The notes under the pieces are model-generated. The model searched no databases. It was not told where the DNA came from and worked only from the letters and a program-made list of their open reading frames with translations. Shown here piece by piece: positions 1 through 5,077 of a stretch of 5,077 nt of DNA; the first letter of the stretch is position 1; each line of letters opens with the position of its first letter. The position numbers and the translations under genes were made by a program. This DNA is from Verrucomicrobiota bacterium (lineage in GTDB: Bacteria; Verrucomicrobiota; Verrucomicrobiia; Opitutales; Opitutaceae): contig JAEZDN010000077.1 of assembly GCA_023433275.1 (NCBI GenBank), positions 1 through 5,077 on the forward strand, written 5' to 3'.

Positions 1-12
1 GCTTTCGTTCCA

Positions 13-32
13 CCGGGGCGGGGGCGCCCCGG
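13..32. repeat. perfect GC inverted repeat
   Basis: CCGGGGCG (13-20) and CGCCCCGG (25-32) form an 8-bp perfect stem around a GGGG loop. No T tract follows on either strand, so it is not a standard intrinsic terminator. No coding sequence is recognisable beside it. Confidence 0.5.
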
Positions 33-76
33 CTCCAGGGAAGTGAGCGGCACGGTTCCAGGGAAGTGGGGGCGTT
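31..76. repeat. 23-bp tandem duplication, two copies
   Basis: TCCAGGGAAGTG occurs at 34-45 and again at 57-68. Over 17 bases (31-47 against 54-70) the copies differ at two positions. The period is 23 bp, and a decayed third start, GGCTTCAGG, appears at 79-87. No function is evident. Confidence 0.5.
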
Positions 77-102
77 CTGGCTTCAGGAGGACTCGTGAGC
101 GT

Positions 103-132
103 GAAGAAAGATGCGGGGTGAGGGCACCCCGC
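103..132 (-). terminator. candidate Rho-independent terminator of lptD
   Basis: On the minus strand, 79 nt past the lptD stop, a perfect 8-bp stem (GCGGGGTG and CACCCCGC, 132-113) with a 4-nt loop is followed by ATCTTTCTTC. A GC-rich hairpin followed by a T-rich stretch is the intrinsic-terminator layout, although the T tract is interrupted by C. The hairpin is also followed on the plus strand by CCACA, a variant of the CTACA tail of the neighbouring repeats, so it may be a repeat element serving as terminator. Confidence 0.5.
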
Positions 133-140
133 CCACAAGA

Positions 141-165
141 GGGCGCGGTCGAGCCGCGCCCCTAC
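141..165 (-). repeat. REP-like palindrome with GTAG foot, copy A
   Basis: The arms GGGCGCGG (141-148) and CCGCGCCC (154-161) form a perfect 8-bp stem around loop TCGAG. CTAC follows at 162-165, so the minus strand reads GTAG directly followed by the palindrome. The loop and stem framework are the same as in the copies at 2415-2439 and 2647-2671. At the sixth stem position this copy has a C-G pair where the copy at 2647 has T-A, a paired change that keeps the stem. Confidence 0.7.
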
Positions 166-172
166 ATGGAGT

Positions 173-188
173 GCGGGCACCCGCCTAC
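173..188 (-). repeat. small palindrome with GTAG foot
   Basis: GCGGG (173-177) and CCCGC (180-184) form a 5-bp inverted repeat around CA. CTAC follows at 185-188, giving GTAG plus palindrome on the minus strand. The stretch 175-195 also resembles 122-144: both read GGGCAC, C-rich, GCC, YACAAG, then a G run. It lies 23-38 nt past the lptD stop and could fold in the lptD 3' end. Confidence 0.45.
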
Positions 189-210
189 AAGGGGGAGGAG
201 TCGCCTTACC

Positions 211-2304
211 TCAGAACTTTAGGAGTTCGACTTCGATGCTGAAGGAGAAGGAGCTTTCGCGGCGGGGGCCGTCGTAGAAGGAGACTTCGTAATTAACGGC
301 CCAGGTCTGCCCGAGGCGGTGCCAGATGCCGTAACTCTGCTCGTTGAGGCGGTGGTTGCGGGCGTCGTAGCGCCAAAGGGCGGCGATGTCGAAGGACTCG
401 TTGAGGCGACGGCGGTACTCGAAGAGGTATTCCTCGTAATTGGATTTCAGGAAATGCGTCGCGAGGCGGAGGGACCACCATTCCTGGTCGACGAGGACGA
501 GGCCGGTGTTGAGTTCCTGAGAGCTGGGCTGGTGCGGGTCGAGGCGATGATAAACCTCGAAGCGCAGCCAGGGCGCAGGCGTGAGCGCCAGCTCGGTGTG
601 GAGGTCGGAAAAACCGTGGACGCCGGGCGGCGGGTCGAACTGGTAGTCGGCGGCGAAGGTGAGGGCGGCGAGATTGCGCGAGCCGTAGGCGGCGTCGCGG
701 GTTTGGAGGACCTGCCCGAGCGAGAGGCGCGCGGTGTTGAGTGCGGTCAGGTCGTCGATGAAGCGCGAATCGCCGATGGAGAGCGGCTGCAGGTAGGTGG
801 AGAACGCGCGGCGGTCGATGGGTGGGATGTAGGCGCGGCCGTGTCCGGCCTTGGGCGCGTAGCGATAGGAAAGGCGCGGCTCAACGAGGTGGCGGAGGCC
901 GTTGATTTCCCAGATCTCGTTCTCGTAGTCGAACGTGCGGCTGGCGAGCAGGCGCGTGTCGAAGCCGACCTCGCCGATGGTGCGGGTGTACTCGTCGCGT
1001 CCGCCGATGGCGTCGGTATAGTGCGTGACGCGCGCGCCGGCCACGGGCGTGAAGGTGAACCACGGCGTGGGGGCGACGGGGCGGGCGAGTCCGTAGTAGG
1101 CGTCGTAGCGGGTGGTGCGGCGCTTCGGGTCGAGGCCGAAGGCGTCGGACTCGAGCACGGCGGCGCTGGCGTTGAGGCGTTGGTAGGCGCCGAGGAAGGC
1201 GGGGGAAGGCAGGAGGTCGAAGCGGAGTTCGGGCAGGCGTTCCTGCAGGCGGTGGTAGCGGTTGGGATGAAAGCGCGCGAAGGCGCTGACGGAGGCGTTG
1301 TCGGTGGTGTAAGCCGCCTCGAGGAAAGAGTCGGGCTGCTGGTTGTGACGGAATTCCTTGCTGCGGAAATCGCGCAGGACCTCGGAGTCGCTCCAGGAGT
1401 TGTAGGTGCCGTCGAGGGTGAAGTGTTCGCCGATGGACTGGCGGTGTTCCCACGTGATGAACTCGCGGTCGCGAGGGACGGGGCGGCCGAGGATGTCGGT
1501 GCGGCGGGCGCCGCTGTCGCTGATATAGCCCGAGCGGAAAAAGCCATCGACGGAACCGTCGGCGGACGCGCGGTGGTAAGCGCCGGCGGGGCCGGCCATG
1601 ACGCCGCGGGCGGAGTAGAGGCCGAGGTCGGCGCCGAGCTTCACGCCGTTGGCGACGGGGAGATCGAGGCCGAGTTCAGCGAACACGCCGAGGCGGCCGC
1701 GGTAGCCGACGTGGGCGGAAACGAAGGAGAGGAAATCGGCGTCGAGCGAGTGCTTGAAGCGCGGCAGGCTGAAGAAGCGGCGGCCGAGGAGGCCCACGCC
1801 CACGCCGTCGGCGTCGATGATGCGGTCCTGCGAGTAGGTGAGCTTCGTGGCGGTGACGGCCGGGGAGTAGGAAGCGTTCTCGCGGAAGAAGACGGTGGCG
1901 TTGGTGAAGACGAGGGCGTCGAGGGTGCCGGAGACGGATTCGCCGGAGAGGTAGACGGGAAAGCGGCCGGCGCGGAGATTGCGGGCGGTGAGTTGTTTGG
2001 TGGCGATGTTATAGGTGCCCTCGTCGGCGAGGAGGCGGCGATCCTCGGTGGTGATGACGAGATTGCCGCGGGCGGAAGCGGTGCGGGTGGCGGCGTTGTA
2101 GCGAATCTCGTCGGCAGTGAGGATGAGGTTGTCGGCGGTCAGGCGGGCATCGCCGGTGACGACGGCTTCCTGGGTGGTGGCATCGTAGGTGAAATCGCGG
2201 CCCTTGAGGTCCGGCTGGACGGGCTGGTCGGCCGCGTGCGCGGAGCCGAGGAGCACGAGGGCGCCCAGGAGGACGGAGAGGCGAAGCATGCGGAAGGCAG
2301 GCAT
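211..2304 (-). CDS. lptD: LPS-assembly outer-membrane protein, LptD/OstA family
   Basis: The 697-residue product resembles LptD (Imp/OstA), the outer-membrane barrel that, with LptE, receives LPS from the periplasmic Lpt bridge and inserts it into the outer leaflet. Residues 1-24 look like a Sec signal peptide: Arg5 and Arg8, a hydrophobic core LSVLLGALVLLG, and an AHA|AD cleavage site. Residues about 37-127 form an LptA/OstA-like beta-jellyroll region with repeated YD/YN-A-T and GD/GN-L turns. From about residue 190 to the end the chain has alternating polar/aromatic strands typical of a barrel, including LPELRFD (357-363) and LRHLVEPRLSYRY (470-482), which resemble conserved LptD barrel segments. 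It ends in FSIEVELLKF with a terminal Phe, the usual BAM recognition signature. It is shorter than E. coli LptD (784 aa) and has no cysteine. The frame stays open far upstream, so the ATG at 2304 was chosen because it gives a signal peptide; ATG 2289 (Met6) is an alternative. No Shine-Dalgarno is visible. It is transcribed divergently from glgB. The family call is firm; strict orthology to LptD is an inference. Confidence 0.85.
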   Translation of the reverse strand: MPAFRMLRLSVLLGALVLLGSAHAADQPVQPDLKGRDFTYDATTQEAVVTGDARLTADNLILTADEIRYNAATRTASARGNLVITTEDRRLLADEGTYNIATKQLTARNLRAGRFPVYLSGESVSGTLDALVFTNATVFFRENASYSPAVTATKLTYSQDRIIDADGVGVGLLGRRFFSLPRFKHSLDADFLSFVSAHVGYRGRLGVFAELGLDLPVANGVKLGADLGLYSARGVMAGPAGAYHRASADGSVDGFFRSGYISDSGARRTDILGRPVPRDREFITWEHRQSIGEHFTLDGTYNSWSDSEVLRDFRSKEFRHNQQPDSFLEAAYTTDNASVSAFARFHPNRYHRLQERLPELRFDLLPSPAFLGAYQRLNASAAVLESDAFGLDPKRRTTRYDAYYGLARPVAPTPWFTFTPVAGARVTHYTDAIGGRDEYTRTIGEVGFDTRLLASRTFDYENEIWEINGLRHLVEPRLSYRYAPKAGHGRAYIPPIDRRAFSTYLQPLSIGDSRFIDDLTALNTARLSLGQVLQTRDAAYGSRNLAALTFAADYQFDPPPGVHGFSDLHTELALTPAPWLRFEVYHRLDPHQPSSQELNTGLVLVDQEWWSLRLATHFLKSNYEEYLFEYRRRLNESFDIAALWRYDARNHRLNEQSYGIWHRLGQTWAVNYEVSFYDGPRRESSFSFSIEVELLKF

Positions 2305-2312
2305 GAAAGGGG

Positions 2313-2339
2313 AGTGTAGGCGGGTACGGGTTGGCGCAA
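2313..2339 (-). promoter_or_regulatory. possible lptD promoter, near-leaderless
   Basis: On the minus strand TTGCGC (2339-2334) and TACACT (2318-2313) resemble -35 and -10 boxes. Each matches the sigma-70 consensus at four of six positions, and the spacer is 15 nt, shorter than ideal. Only eight bases (CCCCTTTC) separate TACACT from the lptD ATG, so transcription would start at or next to the start codon. That fits the absence of a Shine-Dalgarno. Chance matches of this quality are common, so confidence is low. Confidence 0.22.
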
Positions 2340-2349
2340 CGACGATTTG

Positions 2350-2376
2350 GCGCGGGGGGCGCGGGGTGCGCGGGGT
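2350..2376. repeat. 9-bp G-rich tandem repeat
   Basis: Three consecutive units read GCGCGGGGG, GCGCGGGGT and GCGCGGGGT, followed by a partial GCGCG. Together with GGG at 2384-2386 the plus strand has four G runs, so a quadruplex is conceivable, although the last loop is about 8 nt. The tract begins 46 bp upstream of the lptD ATG, just beyond the candidate -35 box. Confidence 0.6.
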
Positions 2377-2404
2377 GCGCGCAGGGCCGGTGCGTACGGG
2401 CAGG

Positions 2405-2464
2405 GTGAGAGGAAGGGCGTGGTCGAGCCATGCCCCTACAGTTGGAGCGGGCGCAGTGCCTGCG
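2405..2464 (-). repeat. 60-bp two-hairpin repeat, copy B (REP/BIME-like)
   Basis: The core at 2415-2464 is repeated at 2647-2696 with 3 mismatches in 50 and no gaps. The match weakens over the ten bases before it (3 more mismatches). Hairpin one has arms GGGCGTGG (2415-2422) and CCATGCCC (2428-2435) around TCGAG, with one G-T wobble. CTAC follows at 2436-2439, so the minus strand shows GTAG plus palindrome. After the linker, hairpin two has arms CGCAG (2452-2456) and CTGCG (2460-2464). Confidence 0.8.
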
Positions 2465-2470
2465 GTGAGC

Positions 2471-2486
2471 GTCGCTTCGGGGCGAC
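2471..2486. repeat. short hairpin with TTCG loop region
   Basis: GTCGC (2471-2475) can pair with GCGAC (2482-2486) across TTCGGG. It lies seven bases past copy B of the 60-bp repeat and is not seen after copy C, so it is not part of the shared unit. Confidence 0.4.
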
Positions 2487-2535
2487 TCGCTGTGAGGTTC
2501 CCGTGGGACCCCACACACCCCGTCGCTGCGCGCCA

Positions 2536-2553
2536 CCCCTCTTCATAGAGGGG
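2536..2553. repeat. 7-bp stem hairpin, probable dispersed repeat
   Basis: CCCCTCT (2536-2542) and AGAGGGG (2547-2553) form a perfect stem around TCAT. The bases before it (about 2499-2535: GTGGG/CCCAC palindrome, ACACACCCC, CGCTGCGCGCC) look, from memory, like part of a common dispersed intergenic repeat in some bacteria. No T tract follows on either strand, so it is a poor terminator. Confidence 0.4.
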
Positions 2554-2636
2554 AGTCAAGGCGTGGCGATCGGACGTGGCATTCTTGAAATCGGTGCCTG
2601 AGGAAATAGTTGGGTAGGCGGGCGTGCGGGGGAGGT

Positions 2637-2696
2637 GCGAGACGGAGGGCGTGGTCGAGCCACGCCCCTGCAGTTGGAGCGGACGCAGTGCCTGCG
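2637..2696 (-). repeat. 60-bp two-hairpin repeat, copy C (REP/BIME-like)
   Basis: This is the second copy of the element at 2405-2464, in the same orientation and 232 bp away. Hairpin one is a perfect 8-bp stem: GGGCGTGG (2647-2654) and CCACGCCC (2660-2667) around TCGAG. Its foot is CTGC (2668-2671), one base away from CTAC. The second hairpin, CGCAG (2684-2688) with CTGCG (2692-2696), is conserved exactly. Confidence 0.8.
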
Positions 2697-2702
2697 ATGC
2701 GC

Positions 2703-2727
2703 GGCTAGTCGGGACGACGCGCCCTAC
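2703..2727 (-). repeat. imperfect palindrome with GTAG foot
   Basis: GTCG (2708-2711) and CGAC (2715-2718) pair around GGA. After a 2x2 mismatch (TA against GC), GGC (2703-2705) pairs with GCC (2721-2723). CTAC follows at 2724-2727. It has the same foot-plus-palindrome layout as the other elements but an unrelated stem sequence. It ends 63 bp before the glgB start. Confidence 0.45.
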
Positions 2728-2780
2728 CTGGGCGGGCGGGCTCGTTTCGGCTAGACGCGGGCGGGGTCCGGGGCACTGTG

Positions 2781-2785
2781 GAAGG
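2781..2785 (+). promoter_or_regulatory. weak Shine-Dalgarno for glgB
   Basis: GAAGG lies 5 nt before the GTG start of glgB. It matches the GGAGG consensus at four of five positions. It supports GTG 2791 because no ATG, GTG or TTG exists in frame between the upstream stop at 2752-2754 and this position. Both the motif and the start codon are weak. Confidence 0.4.
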
Positions 2786-2790
2786 CACCT

Positions 2791-5019
2791 GTGATTATTC
2801 CGGAAACAGAACTCAAGGCGTTCCTGCACAATCACCAAGCCAACCCGCACGGCTGGCTCGGGATGCATCCGGCGAAGGTGAAGCGCAAGTCGGGCGTGAT
2901 CGTGCGGGCCTTCCGCCGCGATGCGGCGAAGTGCTCGGTGGTGGAACTCGACGCGCCGGGTCAGCCGGTGTGGCCGATGGAGCAGCTCGCGCCCGAGGGG
3001 TTTTTCGAGGTGTTCATCCCGGGGAAGAAAATTTTCCGTCATCAGCTGCGGTACGAGACGACGTGGGGCGACATCCACCAGATCTACAATGCGTACTCGT
3101 TCCTGCCGACGTTGTCGGAGCAGGACCTTTATCTGTTCAACGAGGGCAACGAGCACCGCATTTACGAGAAGCTCGGCGCGCACCCGAAGATTTTGGGCGA
3201 GGTGCCCGGCACGGCGTTCGCGGTGTGGGCGCCAGCGGCGTCGCGGGTGTCGCTCGTCGGCAATTTCAACGGCTGGGATCCTCGCTATCATCCGATGCGG
3301 CCGCTCGGCGGCTCGGGCGTGTGGGAATTGTTCGCGCCCGACGTGGGCGAGGGTGAGCTCTACAAGTTCGCGATCTGGGACCAGCACGGGACGATGCGGC
3401 TGAAGACGGACCCGTATGGCACGCGCTTCGAGGGGCCGCCGAACAACGCGGCGATCGTGCACGCGACGAACCGCCATCAATGGGGCGATGGCGAGTGGAT
3501 CGCGCGGCGCGCGGCGCAGGCCGGGCAGGCGGATCGTCCGATGTCGATCTACGAGATCCACGTGGGGTCGTGGAAGCGGAACCTCGACGAGGCGGGGCGG
3601 CCGTACAATTACCGCGAGCTGGCGCCGTTGCTGGCGGATTACGTGGTGGAGATGGGATTCACGCACGTCGAGGTGATGCCGGTGGCGGAGTTCCCGTTTC
3701 CGGGCTCGTGGGGTTACCAGGTGACGGGCTATTTCGCGCCGACGCACCGCTGGGGCACGCCGGAGGATTTCCAGTTTTTCGTGGACCACCTGCACCAGCG
3801 CGGCGTGGGCGTGATCGTGGACTGGGTGCCGGCGCATTTTCCGCGCGACGCGTTCGCTCTGGCGGAGTTCGACGGCACGCACCTGTACGAGCACGCGGAC
3901 CCGCGGCTGGGCGCGCACCAGGACTGGGGCACGCTGATCTTCAATTATGGACGGCACGAGGTGCGGTGTTTCCTGGTCGCGAGCGCGCTGTCGTGGCTCG
4001 AGCGCTATCACATCGACGGGCTGCGCGTGGACGCGGTGGCGTCGATGCTGTACCTGGATTACTCGCGCAAGGAAGGGGAGTGGATCCCGAACCGCTACGG
4101 CGGGCGCGAGAACATCGAGGCCATCGCTTTTCTGCGGCAGGTGAACGACCTGGTGCACCATTATTATCCGGGCGTGCTGACGATCGCGGAGGAATCGACG
4201 GCGTTCGCGAAAGTCAGCCATCCGACCTCTGAGGGCGGGCTCGGCTTCGACTACAAGTGGAACATGGGGCTGATGCACGACACGCTCCTGTATTTCCAGA
4301 AGGACCCGATCCATCGCAAGTGGTCGCACGACAAGCTGACCTTCGGGATGATCTACCAGTATTCGGAGAAGTTCATCACGGTGTATTCCCACGACGAGGT
4401 GGTGCACCTGAAGGCGTCGATGCTGGGCAAGATGGGCGCCGCGACGATGGCGGACAAGGCGGCGACGCTGCGCGCGCTGTATGGGTACGTCTGGTTGTAC
4501 CCGGGCAAGAAGCTGCTCTTCATGGGTAGCGAATTCGGGCAGCGGTCGGAGTGGAATTACGATGCGGGGCTCGAGTGGCATCTGTTGCAACATCCCGAGC
4601 ATGAGGGTTTGCGCGCGCTGGTGCGCGACCTGAACAAGCTTTACGTGAGCGAGCCGGTGCTGAGCACGACGGATTACCGTCCGGATTGCTTTCGCTGGGT
4701 GAACGCCAGCGACGGCGACAACAGCACGATCAGTTTCCTGCGGATGGATCCGGCGGGGCAGACCTCGTGGCTGGTGGTGTGCAATTTCACGCCGCTGACG
4801 CGGACGCGTTATCATGTGGGCGTGCCGCACCGCGGGTATTGGCGCGAGATATTGAACACGAATTCCTCGTATTACGGCGGCGCCGGATTCGGCAATTATG
4901 GCGGGCGTCCGGCCGCGACGGTGCCGGCGGATGGGTTCGAGCAATCGCTCAGCCTGACGTTGCCGGGATTGTCGGTGTTGGTGTTCAAGTGGTCGGCGGC
5001 GGCGGAAGCGCCGGTGTGA
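2791..5019 (+). CDS. glgB: 1,4-alpha-glucan (glycogen) branching enzyme, GH13
   Basis: GlgB (EC 2.4.1.18) cuts alpha-1,4-glucan chains and re-attaches them as alpha-1,6 branches during cytoplasmic glycogen synthesis. The 742-residue product is full length (E. coli 728). Residues about 1-115 form the N-terminal N1 module (HGWLGMHP). Residues about 135-230 form a CBM48 module (FAVWAPAASRVSLVGNFNGWD, W162). The GH13 barrel runs from SIYEIHVGSW (252) to about 620, and a C-terminal beta domain follows, with REILNTNSSYYGG and SLSLTLPGLSVLVF. GH13 regions are clear: DWVPAHF at 344-350, GLRVDAVASM with nucleophile D414, AEEST with acid/base E467, and YSHDEV with H534 and D535. The spacings D414-E467 (53) and D414-D535 (121) equal those of E. 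coli D405/E458/D526. The start is GTG 2791: an in-frame TAG at 2752-2754 limits extension, a weak GAAGG lies 5 nt upstream, and a later Met at the HGWLGMHP motif would remove the first 24 residues. The segment after D535 is atypical (VHLKASMLGKMGAAT instead of VHGKxS..MPGD). No other glg gene lies in the window. Confidence 0.97.
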   Translation: MIIPETELKAFLHNHQANPHGWLGMHPAKVKRKSGVIVRAFRRDAAKCSVVELDAPGQPVWPMEQLAPEGFFEVFIPGKKIFRHQLRYETTWGDIHQIYNAYSFLPTLSEQDLYLFNEGNEHRIYEKLGAHPKILGEVPGTAFAVWAPAASRVSLVGNFNGWDPRYHPMRPLGGSGVWELFAPDVGEGELYKFAIWDQHGTMRLKTDPYGTRFEGPPNNAAIVHATNRHQWGDGEWIARRAAQAGQADRPMSIYEIHVGSWKRNLDEAGRPYNYRELAPLLADYVVEMGFTHVEVMPVAEFPFPGSWGYQVTGYFAPTHRWGTPEDFQFFVDHLHQRGVGVIVDWVPAHFPRDAFALAEFDGTHLYEHADPRLGAHQDWGTLIFNYGRHEVRCFLVASALSWLERYHIDGLRVDAVASMLYLDYSRKEGEWIPNRYGGRENIEAIAFLRQVNDLVHHYYPGVLTIAEESTAFAKVSHPTSEGGLGFDYKWNMGLMHDTLLYFQKDPIHRKWSHDKLTFGMIYQYSEKFITVYSHDEVVHLKASMLGKMGAATMADKAATLRALYGYVWLYPGKKLLFMGSEFGQRSEWNYDAGLEWHLLQHPEHEGLRALVRDLNKLYVSEPVLSTTDYRPDCFRWVNASDGDNSTISFLRMDPAGQTSWLVVCNFTPLTRTRYHVGVPHRGYWREILNTNSSYYGGAGFGNYGGRPAATVPADGFEQSLSLTLPGLSVLVFKWSAAAEAPV

Positions 5020-5077
5020 GGGTGGTGGGCCGGGAGTGTTGTGGAGGTGGCGGGGGTGCGTGGCGGCGGGTGTCGAG

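Larger units (their letters stand above)
2305..2790. other. Divergent intergenic region, repeat-rich, no gene
   Basis: These 486 bases separate the start codons of lptD and glgB. I see no credible coding sequence: the frames that are open read as low-complexity Arg/Pro/Gly/Ala. From left to right the region holds a possible lptD promoter (2313-2339), a G-rich 9-bp tandem repeat (2350-2376), a 60-bp repeat copy (2405-2464), two further hairpins (2471-2486 and 2536-2553), a second 60-bp repeat copy (2637-2696) and another imperfect palindrome ending in CTAC (2703-2727). The only AT-richer stretch is about 2581-2612. It includes TTGAAA at 2585-2590, but no convincing -10 box lies 16-18 nt downstream, so the glgB promoter stays unassigned. 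Confidence 0.8.

Noticed and set aside
1..219. Plus-strand frame open from the window edge, as a possible gene end
   Set aside because: It runs through tandem and inverted repeats, has a low-complexity Arg/Pro/Gly composition, and would run into the lptD 3' end. No protein family is recognisable.
319..2319. Plus-strand 666-residue open frame antisense to lptD
   Set aside because: It is register-matched to lptD and open for the same codon-bias reason. The product is a Gly/Ala/Val/Glu-rich mirror of the lptD codons with no recognisable motif.
2585..2612. sigma-70 promoter for glgB with TTGAAA as -35
   Set aside because: No acceptable -10 box lies at 16-18 nt spacing; the nearest AT-rich hexamer (AATAGT) is at 14 nt. 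It is noted only as the AT-richest stretch.
141..2696. CRISPR array
   Set aside because: The repeats are irregularly spaced, include tandem-type copies only 23 bp apart or copies 232 bp apart, and have no uniform spacers or cas genes nearby.
3480..4232. 250-residue plus-strand open frame inside glgB
   Set aside because: It is out of frame with a gene whose catalytic motifs and spacings are fully intact, and its composition is Arg/Gly/Ala-rich without motifs.
2305..4944. Minus-strand frame continuous with lptD and open across all of glgB, giving a 1577-residue reading
   Set aside because: It is in the same codon register as glgB, so a stop needs a TTA, CTA or TCA codon in glgB, and this GC-rich gene avoids those. 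The extension reads as Arg/His/Pro/Val-rich low-complexity protein without domains, while a signal peptide starts exactly at 2304.
5020..5077. Terminator or downstream gene after glgB
   Set aside because: The 58 bases are G-rich, with no clear hairpin followed by T residues and no recognisable start of a coding sequence.

Overview
This is a strongly GC-rich bacterial window holding two complete, divergently transcribed genes. On the minus strand (2304 down to 211) lies an outer-membrane LPS-assembly protein of the LptD/OstA (Imp) family. On the plus strand (2791-5019) lies a glycogen branching enzyme, GlgB. An LptD homologue with a signal peptide and a C-terminal Phe beta-barrel signature implies a diderm, LPS-bearing bacterium. 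The GC richness and the style of the intergenic palindromic repeats remind me of Verrucomicrobiota of the Opitutaceae type. That placement is from memory and is tentative.

Layout: 1-210 is non-coding and packed with small palindromes and short tandem repeats. It includes a good intrinsic-terminator candidate for lptD (103-132, minus strand). 211-2304 is lptD. 2305-2790 is a 486-bp divergent intergenic region with no gene; it contains a G-rich 9-bp tandem repeat, a pair of near-identical 60-bp repeat copies and several further hairpins. 2791-5019 is glgB, starting at GTG. 5020-5077 is G-rich non-coding sequence with no visible terminator.

The two genes belong to unrelated pathways: outer-membrane LPS export, and alpha-1,6 branching of glycogen in the cytoplasm. 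They share only the intergenic region, and nothing in the sequence ties them functionally. Neither flank shows other glg or lpt genes inside the window.

The most noteworthy signal is a family of GC-rich palindromes lying on both sides of lptD. On the minus strand most of them are preceded directly by GTAG, the architecture of REP elements mobilised by RAYT (TnpA-REP) transposases. Paired substitutions keep the stem intact between copies. Second-rank observations are a cysteine-free LptD, a GlgB lacking the usual HGK...MPGD segment after its catalytic Asp, and a possibly leaderless lptD transcript. I see no evidence for a new multi-gene system here. Very long open frames antisense to both genes are explained by codon bias.
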